From positions 1-58,541 of the forward strand of contig JBGAWK010000010.1 of the NCBI GenBank assembly GCA_044227665.1: 58,541 nucleotides of DNA, written 5' to 3'. Below are positions 33,068 through 43,007 of the stretch, in pieces. The stretch comes from JBGAWK01 sp044227665 (lineage in GTDB: Bacteria > Bacteroidota > Bacteroidia > Chitinophagales > JADIYW01). Under the pieces are notes generated by a model. That model was not told where the DNA came from. It made no database searches and was given only the letters and a program-made list of their open reading frames with translations. Made by a program: the position numbers and the translations under genes. Position 1 is the stretch's first letter. Each line of letters starts with the position of its first letter.

Positions 33068-34810
33068 TTACAATATACTTTTGAGTAACTTCCCAAACAC
33101 CTTTTTCTTGCCCAAATCGGCATGAAAATATACTTGACCGTTGTTACAATATGCTTCAGTGCCATTGATAAATACATGTTGTACTACTTTGCCGCTTCTT
33201 TTTACCAACCTATAGCTTCCACCAAACATGGGATGGTAGTCTTCTACAGGATCGCTATTGAGGTCACTATCCAAGCGACTGGGGTCAACAATAATAAGGT
33301 CTGCACGCTTGCCCACTGAAATATCTCCCGCATCAATACCAAGAAAGTTGGCAGGCTCCTTAGTAAGACGATATACGGCGTGTTCTATAGGCATTACATC
33401 GGGGTACTTTATGGCCTGTTTTAACATCTGTAAAGAACCATCATGGAACGCCATATTTACGTTATGCGCCCCGCTATCATTAAAACCTGGCATACAGTGC
33501 TTATAGGATAATAGTTCCATCCGCACCTGTTCTCTGTGATTGGAAGTATCACACTTCCATCTTATTTGGGTGTCATATTTCGCTAACAAATCCATGAAGT
33601 GTGTAAATGAATCTTTCCCTGCTTCTACGCCTATCTGTTCAAAGTTCTTGCCTACATGTCCAGGCTCGGGAGAATTTACCACCCACATCTCCTTCAAAGC
33701 ACGAGGAAATACTGAGGTAGCCCTATGATTCCATTCCTTAAGAAATTGAGTTCTGAATTCTGTTGATGAAAACAGTGCCTTTCTCTCCTCTTCTGTACCA
33801 CTAATAGCCTTAATCATAGAGGGAAACTCTTCAAAGAGCGGCGTAACAGCACCATCGCCAAAATTACGGAAAGGCTCTGCTAAGGTCTGAAACTTCATCT
33901 GTGCCCCCAAAATGTCATTGCCTAAAAATCCAAGTAGTTTTAATAATTTATAAATCTTCTCATTAGATTTGAGGTCTAAGGCTGCTACTATCGTAGTCCT
34001 CAATCTTTTGCCAAAGAACCCTCCCTGACTCAGTCTGAGTATGGTTACAAATGACGTTTTATCTACGGCATTGGGTGTGATCTGCAATACTTTTTTGCGC
34101 TTGCGCAAAACTTTTGCCAGTCTAAAATATTCTGACTTTGCGGCACGCTGCGAGGGTACCGATATACCTAGGTACTTGGGACTATATACTCCTGCCCACC
34201 TGTGGAATGGGAGCATATCTATGGATAAACCCAAATATCCGGCATCTATCGCATCTTGCAATACCTTTTCCATCTTTTGCAATTCCTCCTCTGATGCTTT
34301 GGCTTGCATGAAGGCTCTGTCTGTACCCATTACAGCCATACGCAGGCTCGAATGTCCCAAGAAAGAGGCTATATTGGGACCTACGGGTAATGCATCTAGA
34401 TGCTCATAATATTCTTTCACATTACTCCATCGTATGTTTCCGATAATCCACTCACTCAGGGTCTTAGCCGGAATATTTTCTACTCTCGCAAATAGATCTA
34501 CAATATCTTCATCCTTACCAATGGCTGCCGATAAGGAGCAATTGCCAAAGATAACTGTCGTAACACCATGACGTACAGACTCGTCCAATGCCGGCAGCAC
34601 TTCCACCTCTGCATCATAATGCGTATGTATATCTATGAATCCTGGCATTATCCATTTCCCTTCAGCATCAATCTCCTGAGCTCCATCTATAGGAGTGGCT
34701 TTATCCATTACTGCATCAATCTTACCATTTTTGATGATAATATCTTTGTGAACACCTTTAGCACCAGTGCCATCAAAGTATAGTCCATTGCGAATTATTG
34801 TAGTAGTCAT
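33068..34810 (-). CDS. N-acyl-D-amino-acid deacylase-like amidohydrolase
   Basis: The protein has 580 residues. The metal-binding HxH motif lies in MPGFIDIHTHYDAEVEVLP, followed by the family segment HGVTTVIFGNCSLS (containing the Cys seen in D-aminoacylases). The C-terminal return of the composite beta sandwich is visible in GDISVGKRADLIIVDPSRLDSD. It belongs to the D-aminoacylase branch of the amidohydrolases; the exact substrate is not determined by sequence. Length is close to the longer ~570-residue subgroup. Confidence 0.85.
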   Translation of the reverse strand: MTTTIIRNGLYFDGTGAKGVHKDIIIKNGKIDAVMDKATPIDGAQEIDAEGKWIMPGFIDIHTHYDAEVEVLPALDESVRHGVTTVIFGNCSLSAAIGKDEDIVDLFARVENIPAKTLSEWIIGNIRWSNVKEYYEHLDALPVGPNIASFLGHSSLRMAVMGTDRAFMQAKASEEELQKMEKVLQDAIDAGYLGLSIDMLPFHRWAGVYSPKYLGISVPSQRAAKSEYFRLAKVLRKRKKVLQITPNAVDKTSFVTILRLSQGGFFGKRLRTTIVAALDLKSNEKIYKLLKLLGFLGNDILGAQMKFQTLAEPFRNFGDGAVTPLFEEFPSMIKAISGTEEERKALFSSTEFRTQFLKEWNHRATSVFPRALKEMWVVNSPEPGHVGKNFEQIGVEAGKDSFTHFMDLLAKYDTQIRWKCDTSNHREQVRMELLSYKHCMPGFNDSGAHNVNMAFHDGSLQMLKQAIKYPDVMPIEHAVYRLTKEPANFLGIDAGDISVGKRADLIIVDPSRLDSDLNSDPVEDYHPMFGGSYRLVKRSGKVVQHVFINGTEAYCNNGQVYFHADLGKKKVFGKLLKSIL

Positions 34811-34845
34811 AATTTATAGGATAAATATATGACATTTTTAAAAAA

Positions 34846-35946
34846 TCACCCCTGTAATATATATCTCTTCCCTGGCAGGGTACGTATGATGCCTTGTATT
34901 TCCAACTGCAACAGATATTTTGCTGCTTCCGTGGGTGAAAGATGTAAACTTTGCGTGATGATATCAATAGGTGCTTCGGGGTTATCCCTGAGAAAATCTA
35001 CTATAGGTCTTTCCTCTTCACTTACTTCTATAAACAAAGGAAGTATCTTTGCCGATTTGGAGTGTGCATTGTCCCAATTCATGGCTTTAGCTATATCTTG
35101 GGCATCCAATGCCATCTGAGCTTTTAAGGTCTTTATGAGTATATTGGGGCCTTGTGAGTAGGTATCGCTTATTCTTCCCGGCAGGGCAAAAACATCTCTA
35201 TTGTAGCTGTAGGCTAGTTCAGCAGTAATCATAGCACCCCCCACCGCCGCAGACTCTACGACTATAGTAGCATCGCACATACCTGCCACTATGCGATTGC
35301 GTTTTGGGAAGTTGGACTTATCAAAGATGGTCTCAGCACTATACTCTGTTACCAATGCTCCTGCTTCTTCTATACTCTTTGCTAATGTCTTATGCTGAGG
35401 GGGATACATCTGCTTGAATCCATGTCCCAGCACGGCAATGGTAGGTAAGTGATGCTGCAAAGCAGCCCTATGTGCTGCTCCATCTATGCCGAGCGCAAGC
35501 CCACTTACAACAATAGCATGATAATCAGACATTCCGGCAACAATATTTTCCGTTTGCTGTTTGCCATATTCTGTGGCATGTCTTGTTCCAACAATATTTA
35601 TTACATGTGGGCTATTGAAATTTACATTTCCCTTAATGAACAGTAAGAGTGGGGCATCGTGACAGTCCTTCAGTCTGTGAGGGTAATCTTTGTCATAGTA
35701 ACTGAGTACACGAATATTATTTTTTTCTATAAATTGCAATTCCTGTGCTACAGCACTTTTTACGTTATCGTAATTAATTTGGGTCAAAACTTTATCAGAG
35801 ACCCCTGGAATAGCTATACGTTTTTTCTTTGTTGCAGCAAATACTTCTTGCGGACTACCTAGGTATTGTATTAAGGTGCGTGCTATCACGCTTCCTATAC
35901 CTTTATGGAAATATAGCCCTAATAGGTAAGGTATATCTTCATGCAT
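34846..35946 (-). CDS. dprA: DNA-processing protein DprA
   Basis: The protein has 366 residues. An N-terminal helix-hairpin region (GIGSVIARTLIQYLG) is followed by the Rossmann-like fold that binds ssDNA and RecA (VNIVGTRHATEYGKQQTENIV; VVSGLALGIDGAAHRAAL; FPKRNRIVAG; GALVTEYSA) and a C-terminal winged-helix domain. It loads RecA onto incoming DNA during natural transformation. It is followed by a divergent amidohydrolase spacer and preceded by the RemB-like gene 5 bases away. Confidence 0.93.
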   Translation of the reverse strand: MHEDIPYLLGLYFHKGIGSVIARTLIQYLGSPQEVFAATKKKRIAIPGVSDKVLTQINYDNVKSAVAQELQFIEKNNIRVLSYYDKDYPHRLKDCHDAPLLLFIKGNVNFNSPHVINIVGTRHATEYGKQQTENIVAGMSDYHAIVVSGLALGIDGAAHRAALQHHLPTIAVLGHGFKQMYPPQHKTLAKSIEEAGALVTEYSAETIFDKSNFPKRNRIVAGMCDATIVVESAAVGGAMITAELAYSYNRDVFALPGRISDTYSQGPNILIKTLKAQMALDAQDIAKAMNWDNAHSKSAKILPLFIEVSEEERPIVDFLRDNPEAPIDIITQSLHLSPTEAAKYLLQLEIQGIIRTLPGKRYILQG

Positions 35947-35951
35947 AACTC

Positions 35952-37598
35952 CTAAAAATCTGTATATCTATTGAAAAGAGAGGTACTCAGACCTATGCCA
36001 AATAAGAAATTTTTGGCACTGTAGTCTTCATTCTTGAGATTGCGAAGATGGGTAAAGAGTTCTATTTTGGTACGTGTATATGGATGTAGCATATAGCCTA
36101 CTCTGAAATCGAAATTTAGGATAGAAGTCTTATTCCCCTGTAGAAATTTTTGGCCATAGGCTGTATTCAAATCAGGAGATATTTCATAGTCGGAGATAAA
36201 GATATTATTGCCCTTAGGTGTAGCATCCGAGCCGTCATCTCTACCCTGCTTGGCATAGCCAAAGGCTATCTTTGTGGTAAGCTTATCCCACTGGTAGCGA
36301 GCGATGGCTATTATCTCATAAAAATTGGCACCCAAGGGATGGGCTAGTGCCATATTGGCATGGGCATAGTTTTGGACAGCCACTTTGTGCGAATATACAA
36401 AGGGACGCACGAGATTAAATTCTGTCTGAAAATCTAGATGCCGGACGCCCAATATATCATAAGCTTTGTAGCCCATTTGCATAGCCACCTTAGTCCTATA
36501 GAAACCTTTGCCGCCCCTTGCTCTTTTGATGTCTAAGTCATCTAACAAGGTTTGAAAATAAATGATATTGTTGTTACTAGGCTTGAATTTAAAATTAAAA
36601 CCTAATTGTACGTTATCGGGAGATCCTAGGGCGAACTCTACGGGGCGTATCATGACCATAGGATTGAGGTAGTTGAACTCTAAGCCCCTCTTTCGTCCAA
36701 GTGAATCTGTATTGCGCCATACTACTCCTTCAAAAAATCCAAACTGCATCCATTTGGCTATATCGAAACTCAGGTAATGAAAATTCCCAAACTTGCGTTC
36801 ATAATTCCATTCGTTGTGTAAGGTATCCAGCGTTCCCGACTCCATAAAATTGAGTAGATAAGCATATTTTATCTTCCAAAAATTAGTGGTAAGCAACACA
36901 TAAGGATAAGCAGTAGCGTTGTCGGAGATATACATAGAGCGATAGCCTTCACCCCAAAAGTTCTTGCCATAGCCACCCTGCATGGTGAATTGCTTCACGG
37001 GACTGAAGGTAAGCAATGCCTCGTATTCGGAGGAAGAGAATTTATTCCCTTTTTGTTGTACATGATTGAATCCCGGCTGCTGCCCATATTTATTTATTTC
37101 TTCTGATACGTAACTGGGTTCGCCTGCGTAATGTCCATAATATGTTCCTGAAAGGGTCAACTTCTTGGTGAAGTGCATACGCAACTGTGCGCCATAGGTA
37201 GTATAGAGAAAATTATTATCCTCCTTATTATTGAGTACATACTGGGCATCTACAACAGGATTTATGCCTATATAAAACTTTTTTTTCTGATAGGCAATCA
37301 AATCTCCACGATTCCAGCCCAAAGCAAATCCTTCCTTCCCTGAAGTCGTGCTGTCACCAGAAAAATAGGTGTTATATTCTGGAAGTGCCAAATCTTTTGC
37401 TGCTTCAGCATCTATATTATCCAATAGTTCGCTTTCGTTATAGGGTTTTATGGCAGTATGCACATGGCTGCCCTGCCTGTCGGCATAGCGATTGATATGA
37501 TTGAGGATATCTTGATTCAAGGGCATAGGAGTCTGCTGCGCTATCACTTCTAGTGACAGTGTGAGAATCAGAATTATGAATAAATTAATACTTCTCAT
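35952..37598 (-). CDS. RemB/Wzi-like outer membrane protein
   Basis: The protein has 548 residues with a signal peptide (MRSINLFIILILTLSLEVIAQ) and a predicted beta-barrel with regular aromatic-edged strands. Segments such as GYGKNFWGEGYRSMYISDNATAYPY and IKYAYLLNFMESGTLD resemble Flavobacterium RemB and the capsule-assembly Wzi-like family. RemB is linked to gliding motility in flavobacteria. Here it could act in surface polysaccharide attachment. It is probably co-transcribed with dprA, which starts 5 bases after it. Confidence 0.65.
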   Translation of the reverse strand: MRSINLFIILILTLSLEVIAQQTPMPLNQDILNHINRYADRQGSHVHTAIKPYNESELLDNIDAEAAKDLALPEYNTYFSGDSTTSGKEGFALGWNRGDLIAYQKKKFYIGINPVVDAQYVLNNKEDNNFLYTTYGAQLRMHFTKKLTLSGTYYGHYAGEPSYVSEEINKYGQQPGFNHVQQKGNKFSSSEYEALLTFSPVKQFTMQGGYGKNFWGEGYRSMYISDNATAYPYVLLTTNFWKIKYAYLLNFMESGTLDTLHNEWNYERKFGNFHYLSFDIAKWMQFGFFEGVVWRNTDSLGRKRGLEFNYLNPMVMIRPVEFALGSPDNVQLGFNFKFKPSNNNIIYFQTLLDDLDIKRARGGKGFYRTKVAMQMGYKAYDILGVRHLDFQTEFNLVRPFVYSHKVAVQNYAHANMALAHPLGANFYEIIAIARYQWDKLTTKIAFGYAKQGRDDGSDATPKGNNIFISDYEISPDLNTAYGQKFLQGNKTSILNFDFRVGYMLHPYTRTKIELFTHLRNLKNEDYSAKNFLFGIGLSTSLFNRYTDF

Positions 37599-37646
37599 CT
37601 TCGGGATACTAAGGTAAAGTATTTCTTATACTTGTGATGCAATTTT

Positions 37647-38108
37647 ATGATAAAGTGGAATAATTTACTGCCAAAATCTTGGCAAGCGAAGCGTATAAAT
37701 TTTTATGCCCCTTATATAGGTGCAGGCATTAAATTGAGAAGTGTGGACTCTATGCACAGAAGATTCGTTGTGGAGATGCCCCTCAACAAGTGGAATAAAA
37801 ATATCAAAGGTGTGCATTTCGGAGGCTCTCTATATAGTATGTGCGACCCTTTCTATATGTGGATACTCATGGAGAATTTGGGCAGCGACTACATAATTTG
37901 GGATAAGGCGGCAACGATAGAATTCCTAAAGCCCGGGACAGGAACTGTTCGGGCTGTCTTTGAGATTGACGAAGTAAGGATTGCGCAGATTCGTGAAGAA
38001 ATAGAATTAAAAACAAAAAATGACTACATCTTTGAAACCTATATTTACAATAGCGAAAACATAAAAATCGCCAAAGTCTCTAAGACAGTATATGTGAGGA
38101 AAAAATGA
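37647..38108 (+). CDS. DUF4442 hot-dog-fold protein
   Basis: The protein has 153 residues. IKGVHFGGSLYSMCDPFYMWILMENLGSDYIIWDKAATIEFLKPGTGTV is the typical segment of DUF4442 proteins, which have a thioesterase-like hot-dog fold. Activity is unproven. It is divergent from the RemB-like gene with a short shared upstream region. Confidence 0.8.
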   Translation: MIKWNNLLPKSWQAKRINFYAPYIGAGIKLRSVDSMHRRFVVEMPLNKWNKNIKGVHFGGSLYSMCDPFYMWILMENLGSDYIIWDKAATIEFLKPGTGTVRAVFEIDEVRIAQIREEIELKTKNDYIFETYIYNSENIKIAKVSKTVYVRKK

Positions 38109-38423
38109 GCATCTATAGTTCAGGGTAATAAGTACTGAGATTTTGGATTTTTTTTGAGAGATGCATTAAAATTTTTAGGATTGGGAGTATAGAGTGTTGA
38201 AAGTGTAGTTTTCTAAGTTAACGTAAGTTTGGGTTATACGCGACATCAGGCAATAAGAAACCATGAGATGGATGTACTTTATCGAAAGTAAAATTTAGGG
38301 ATATTTTTTGGATTAGTCCTCTAATAAGGTTATCGGTACAAACTTAATCCTAAATTTAGCATACAGAATAATTTTACTAAATTCTTGTTGTAAAATGTGT
38401 AAACCTATCTCAGGATTCAACAT
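38109..38423. other. 315-base intergenic region without a recognised gene
   Basis: No coding sequence, RNA or strong terminator is recognised. Short inverted matches are present: AAATTTAGG (38291-38299) with CCTAAATTT (38349-38357), and TTAGGATT (38175-38182) with AATCCTAA (38346-38353). These may be a decayed repeat or simply AT-rich chance. It lies between the convergent DUF4442 and sirC ends. Confidence 0.5.
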
Positions 38424-38993
38424 TTAGGGCTTTAGTTGGCGAGTAATTTCTTCCATGTATTTTATTTTATCTTCAAAACTTCCTTTATATTGCTTGCGCA
38501 AGTCATGAAGATTATTCAGCAAATCATGGATATTTTCAGGCAATATATCTTCAAGCCATTCTCTGATGCGCTTCGCCATAGTCGGTGATTTTCCATTGGT
38601 AGATATTGCAATTTTCAAATCACCCTTGGTTACTATGGCACCGAGATAAAAATCACATAACTCTGGCGTGTCTGCAACATTTATGGGTATATGCGAAGCT
38701 TTTGCGGCTCTATGCACTTCTATATTAACGACTCTGTCATTAGTAGCAGCTATGACAAATTGATGTCCCATAATATCTGACACCTCAAAAGATCTTACTT
38801 TAGTAGTAATATTTTCATTAGTTCCTACAAGCTGCCTTACTTCTTCTGAGAACTCAGGTGCTATGATGCTTACCTTTGCATTTGGTGAACTTTTGAGCAA
38901 GTAGGTAAGCTTCTCAGCAGCAACCTTCCCTGCTCCTACTATAAGAATACTGACGTGTTCTGTTTTTATAAATATGGGATATAGCGTATTCAT
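38424..38993 (-). CDS. Precorrin-2 dehydrogenase (siroheme synthase, SirC/CysG N-domain-like)
   Basis: The start at 38993 (MNTLYPIFIKTEHVSILIVGAGKVAAEKLTYLL) overlaps the cobA stop by one base (TGATG); the frame remains open upstream only as a shadow of cobA. The 189 residues contain the NAD-binding GAGKVAAEK and the NGKSPTMAKRIREWLE segment of siroheme synthase. It oxidises precorrin-2 to sirohydrochlorin and may add ferrochelatase activity. It is last in the S41-TauE-TsaB-CobA-SirC operon. Confidence 0.9.
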   Translation of the reverse strand: MNTLYPIFIKTEHVSILIVGAGKVAAEKLTYLLKSSPNAKVSIIAPEFSEEVRQLVGTNENITTKVRSFEVSDIMGHQFVIAATNDRVVNIEVHRAAKASHIPINVADTPELCDFYLGAIVTKGDLKIAISTNGKSPTMAKRIREWLEDILPENIHDLLNNLHDLRKQYKGSFEDKIKYMEEITRQLKP

Positions 38994-39709
38994 CACTCCA
39001 AATATTTTGTTGCACCAATAAGTATTAGGGAAGGTGAAGACAGCGGTTGCTCGGCATACAACGACATAATATTGCCTAGAGTGCCTATTATCACCTGCTC
39101 TTCTGCTGTGCTGCCCTTGTGTACAATACATATTGGATGGGTGTTACCTCTATATTTTCTAAAAACATCCACTATATCCTGTAGGCGGCTCATCCCCATA
39201 ACTATCAATACTGTGGCGGAAGACTGTGCTGCGATATCTATATCTGCGCTGAGCTCACATTTTGAGGTAGTGCCAGTGGTTATCCAAATACTTTCACTGC
39301 TGCCACGCTGGGTAAGAGGAATCTGCATGAGGGTCGGTATGCCTGTAACGCTAGATACGCCAGGTACTACCTCTACATCTATATCATGCTGAAGGGCGGC
39401 AGCCAACTCTTCCGCCATCCTGCCAAATATTCCAGGATCCCCACCTTTGAGGCGCACCACAACCTTATTTTGTAGTGCATGAGCTACAATTAGGGCATTT
39501 ATTTCTACTTGGGAAGCATAATGTGTGCCTACTCTCTTCCCTACAAAAATCTTTTCAGCACTATATGCAGCATAGTCTAATAAGGCTAAGTCTATGAGCG
39601 CATCGTACAGTATCACGTCAGCTTTCGAAATGGCATTAGCACCCCTCACGGTAATGAGATCGACAGCCCCGGGTCCTGCTCCTACAAGTATTAACTTAGG
39701 TTTTTTCAT
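38993..39709 (-). CDS. cobA: Uroporphyrinogen-III C-methyltransferase
   Basis: The protein has 238 residues. LILVGAGPGAVDLITVRGANAI, KGGDPGIFGRMAEELAAAL and VVPGVSSVTGIP are the SUMT signatures. It methylates uroporphyrinogen III twice to precorrin-2, the substrate of the adjacent SirC, feeding siroheme for sulfite or nitrite reductase. It overlaps tsaB by 4 bases and sirC by 1. Confidence 0.95.
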   Translation of the reverse strand: MKKPKLILVGAGPGAVDLITVRGANAISKADVILYDALIDLALLDYAAYSAEKIFVGKRVGTHYASQVEINALIVAHALQNKVVVRLKGGDPGIFGRMAEELAAALQHDIDVEVVPGVSSVTGIPTLMQIPLTQRGSSESIWITTGTTSKCELSADIDIAAQSSATVLIVMGMSRLQDIVDVFRKYRGNTHPICIVHKGSTAEEQVIIGTLGNIMSLYAEQPLSSPSLILIGATKYLE

Positions 39710-40377
39710 AAAATCTTAGGCTTATAGGTAGTATAAAAAGCTTTGTGGTACTTGGGTTCGTAGTAAGCGACATCTTCAAAGGCTGAGTACATAAATTTTT
39801 GCTGCGCTACTTCCCCCATATTTTTTGCCGAAGGCTGTATTTCCAAAACTTTTATATCATTAAAAATTGCTGCCACCTTCTGTGCGCCGCTACCTATTAT
39901 ACAAGTATCGGAATTATTATATAAATCAAAAATATGGGCATCAAGGGTAGCAAAAGCTATGGGCATTTCTTCCTCCATACTACGGCGATATAAAGCATAG
40001 AAGATATCATTCCTTCTGGCATCTATGCTCGCCAAATAATAAGTTGTATTTATATGTTCTTTGGCTGCTAATGCCATCATCAATGTAGTATCTATATGTA
40101 TGAGCGGAAGATCTCGGGCATAACATATACCCTTGGCTGTGGATGCCCCTATCCTCAATCCTGTATAAGATCCTGGACCTCCGCTTATAGCTACCGCATC
40201 CCAAGTCGTGGTGTCGTATCCCGTAATTTTTAGAATCTCTGCTATCTGAATATTGATAACTTCTGCAGTATTATTGGACGAACTATCTTCGATAGCATAT
40301 AGGCATCGTCCTTCCTCAAATAAGGCTACGGAACATCGCGACAGTGCAGTATCTATACATAATATTCTATTTGCCAT
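39706..40377 (-). CDS. tsaB: tRNA threonylcarbamoyladenosine synthesis protein TsaB
   Basis: The protein has 223 residues with the ASKHA-type opening (ILCIDTALSRCSVALFEEG) and AISGGPGSYTGLRIGASTAKGICYA, which is diagnostic of TsaB. It works with TsaD and TsaE to modify A37 of ANN-decoding tRNAs. It overlaps the TauE gene by 1 base and cobA by 4. The metabolic link to the siroheme neighbours is not evident. Confidence 0.93.
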   Translation of the reverse strand: MANRILCIDTALSRCSVALFEEGRCLYAIEDSSSNNTAEVINIQIAEILKITGYDTTTWDAVAISGGPGSYTGLRIGASTAKGICYARDLPLIHIDTTLMMALAAKEHINTTYYLASIDARRNDIFYALYRRSMEEEMPIAFATLDAHIFDLYNNSDTCIIGSGAQKVAAIFNDIKVLEIQPSAKNMGEVAQQKFMYSAFEDVAYYEPKYHKAFYTTYKPKIL

Positions 40378-41201
40378 CAGCCTACAAAAATACCATAAAG
40401 ATTATGACAGATGATAACCAAAATAAAGAGGAAAAATATTATACGTAAACTATGGTCTGAAGCTCGTGACGCTAATCTCACACCTAAAGGCGAAAATAGC
40501 ATATTCCCTAATGTTACTGGCAACACCATGGGCAAGTAGATACCATAATACATCCCTTTCACATCGCAATAGGCATTTTCGTATGTAAATAGCTTATAGA
40601 GCAAGATGAAGAAGGTGGAAAACAACATATTGCCTAAGGCTATACTCAGCGTCTTTTTGAGATTCAACTTATGAATGCCATGCAAGTATGGGCTCATAAC
40701 AATGCCGCCACCTAATCCCGTAAATGCTGTAGTGAGTCCTGCCATTACACCTCCGAGTGCATATTTGTCTATAGAAATATCTTCCACTACTGCTGTACGA
40801 TTTTTGACAAAAAATCTTATCATCAGCGGGATGAGCATTATAGTAAATATTATCAGAAATTTGTCTCTATCATAGCCTTCCCAATGGTGAAGGAAGGCAG
40901 TGCCACCTATCGCAGTGAATATGGCAGGCAGTGCGGCATATACTACTTCTTTGATGTAAAAATTTCCTATGTTGTACTGCTGGTAGCTGCCTGATAATGC
41001 AGAAAAGAATACGGCAAATATGGAATTTAGTAAGGTAAGGCGTACCAATTCACTACCCTCTGCTGCTAGAGGCAAATGTGTCAATAACACATTTTGGAAA
41101 ACGATTACATAAATTACGCCTCCGCCTATTCCCAAAAGTCCTGACATAATTCCGCCAAAGCATCCAATAAGGAATAATGCCAATAAGCCACTTATCTCCA
41201 T
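40377..41201 (-). CDS. TauE/SafE-family anion exporter
   Basis: The protein has 274 residues with about eight hydrophobic helices and the two TauE repeats (GGIMSGLLGIGGGVIYVIVF; AGLTTAFTGLGGGIVMSPYL). Members export sulfite, sulfonates or related organic anions. Next to cobA/sirC, a role in sulfur metabolism (sulfite) is plausible. It starts 1 base after the S41 protease stop. Confidence 0.88.
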   Translation of the reverse strand: MEISGLLALFLIGCFGGIMSGLLGIGGGVIYVIVFQNVLLTHLPLAAEGSELVRLTLLNSIFAVFFSALSGSYQQYNIGNFYIKEVVYAALPAIFTAIGGTAFLHHWEGYDRDKFLIIFTIMLIPLMIRFFVKNRTAVVEDISIDKYALGGVMAGLTTAFTGLGGGIVMSPYLHGIHKLNLKKTLSIALGNMLFSTFFILLYKLFTYENAYCDVKGMYYGIYLPMVLPVTLGNMLFSPLGVRLASRASDHSLRIIFFLFILVIICHNLYGIFVG

Positions 41202-41202
41202 A

Positions 41203-42867
41203 TTACTGAGCTTTCACGCTCAATATCTTGTTATACTCAGCAGGTGCGCCAAGTACCTCTACTGCTTTCATGACTTCTTTATCATTTTTGAGGGTCACTT
41301 CAATACGACCTTTTTCAAAGGCATATCTACTTGCAATTTCCGACTCTAGCATTTTTTTAATCTGAGGTTTATATTTTATTAAGTCTTTATCTTTGTCGTG
41401 ATTGATTTGGTCTTCGAGTTCCGCAATTGAAGTTTTTACATTTTGGGAATATTCATCTTCTTTTACGGCATTTTTAAGTTCTTTCAGCAATTCTTCCGTC
41501 TCAGTAGAATAGTCGTATGCCTTATCTTTCAGGTAGGCAGTAAAATCATTATATTCGGCATCCGTCATCGCAAAACCCTTTATGTCGGAAATATTGGGGT
41601 GCTTATTTTTATATATCGTAGCATAGTTAAACATGTGGCTATTTGTCACCAATGCCAAAGTAATGGGCGCATACAATTCTTCTTTGGTAGCGATGTCTGG
41701 TTCTATACCAGCACCATCTTTTACCGTTCTTCCGGCTTTAGTTTTGAAGATATGGCGTAAAGAGTCTGGGATAGTAATTGCATTACCATGACTATCTCTG
41801 TGGGAATAGTCTATAGCCTGAATGCATCTTCCGGAAGGAATATAGTACTTGGATATAGTAAGTTTGAGCTTAGACTTATATGCTATAGGTCTGGTAATCT
41901 GCACCAGTCCCTTCCCAAAAGTTCTTTGTCCTATTATCACACCCCTATCTAGATCCTGCATAGACCCCGACACTATCTCTGAAGCAGATGCTGATCCGCC
42001 ATCTGTAAGCACAGCGAGGGGTATAGCAGCATCTACCGCCTTGGACTTTGTATAATATACGGCATTGGCTTCGGGGACTTTCCCTTTGGTACTTGTAATT
42101 TCCACATCTTTATCAATAAAAACGTTACACACATTTATAGCTTCATCCAGCAATCCGCCTGGGTTGCCTCTGAGATCTAATATTATCCCTTTTACGGCAT
42201 TACTCTCTTTCAGCACTTTGAGCGCATCTGCCACATTTTTTCCTGCCTCATCCGTAAATTGGTCTAGCTTTATATACCCTATATTACCATCCACCATACC
42301 ATAATATGGCACATTGCTAATATTTATTTCTTCTCTCTTGATATTGAAAGTCATCTCTTCGTCTGTGATAGCTCTCTTAATCTTGATGACGAGTTTTGTA
42401 CCAGGTTGCCCCCTAAGAAGTTGGCTCACTTCATCGGAATTTTTTTCATTGAGAACCTGTCCGTCAATCTCTAGAATTTGGTCTCCGGCAATTATGCCCG
42501 CCTTTTGTGCGGGAGCCTCCTCATAGGGATCGGTGATGATGACTTTTCCATTTATGGTGTTGATTCTAGCACCTATGCCGCCATATTTTCCTGTAGTCTG
42601 TAGCTGATATTCGTCAATATCGGCACCGGTGATGAAATTGGTATAAGGATCTAGTTTATCCAACATCTCATAAATACCTGATTGCATAAATTTGCTGGGA
42701 TCTATATCATCTACATAGAGGCTGTTCAGCTCTTTGTATAATGTAGTAAATATTTCTATGTTTTTAGCAATTTCAAAATAACGACTATCGGCATCTGAGG
42801 CTTTTGCAGTACCTGATATTTGACTCCAAAGGAGTAGTGCTAGTACTATATGATTGATTTTTTTCAT
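41203..42867 (-). CDS. S41-family C-terminal processing peptidase
   Basis: The protein has 554 residues with a signal peptide (MKKINHIVLALLLWSQISGTAKA), a PDZ domain (GGIGARINTINGKVIITDPYEEAPAQKAGIIAGDQILEIDG), and the catalytic tail-specific protease domain with the nucleophile Ser in LTDGGSASASEIVSGSMQD and Lys in RTFGKGLVQ. It acts in the periplasm on protein C-termini. It is first gene of the operon and follows yidD by about 140 bases. Confidence 0.93.
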   Translation of the reverse strand: MKKINHIVLALLLWSQISGTAKASDADSRYFEIAKNIEIFTTLYKELNSLYVDDIDPSKFMQSGIYEMLDKLDPYTNFITGADIDEYQLQTTGKYGGIGARINTINGKVIITDPYEEAPAQKAGIIAGDQILEIDGQVLNEKNSDEVSQLLRGQPGTKLVIKIKRAITDEEMTFNIKREEINISNVPYYGMVDGNIGYIKLDQFTDEAGKNVADALKVLKESNAVKGIILDLRGNPGGLLDEAINVCNVFIDKDVEITSTKGKVPEANAVYYTKSKAVDAAIPLAVLTDGGSASASEIVSGSMQDLDRGVIIGQRTFGKGLVQITRPIAYKSKLKLTISKYYIPSGRCIQAIDYSHRDSHGNAITIPDSLRHIFKTKAGRTVKDGAGIEPDIATKEELYAPITLALVTNSHMFNYATIYKNKHPNISDIKGFAMTDAEYNDFTAYLKDKAYDYSTETEELLKELKNAVKEDEYSQNVKTSIAELEDQINHDKDKDLIKYKPQIKKMLESEIASRYAFEKGRIEVTLKNDKEVMKAVEVLGAPAEYNKILSVKAQ

Positions 42868-43007
42868 TTTATAGAATAATAAATTACAAATAAAAGCAAA
42901 TTATAAAGACAAAACCCTATGACGCCCTATTTCGTTCTCAATTTATGTTAAAAATAGGATAGTTTTAGACTTCTTTAAGAGGAAATTAAAATTTGAACCA
43001 TAAATCT

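Noticed and set aside
38109..38423. Possible small mobile repeat in the intergenic region
   Set aside because: The short inverted matches are 8-9 bases in AT-rich sequence and lack flanking target duplications, so no element can be claimed.
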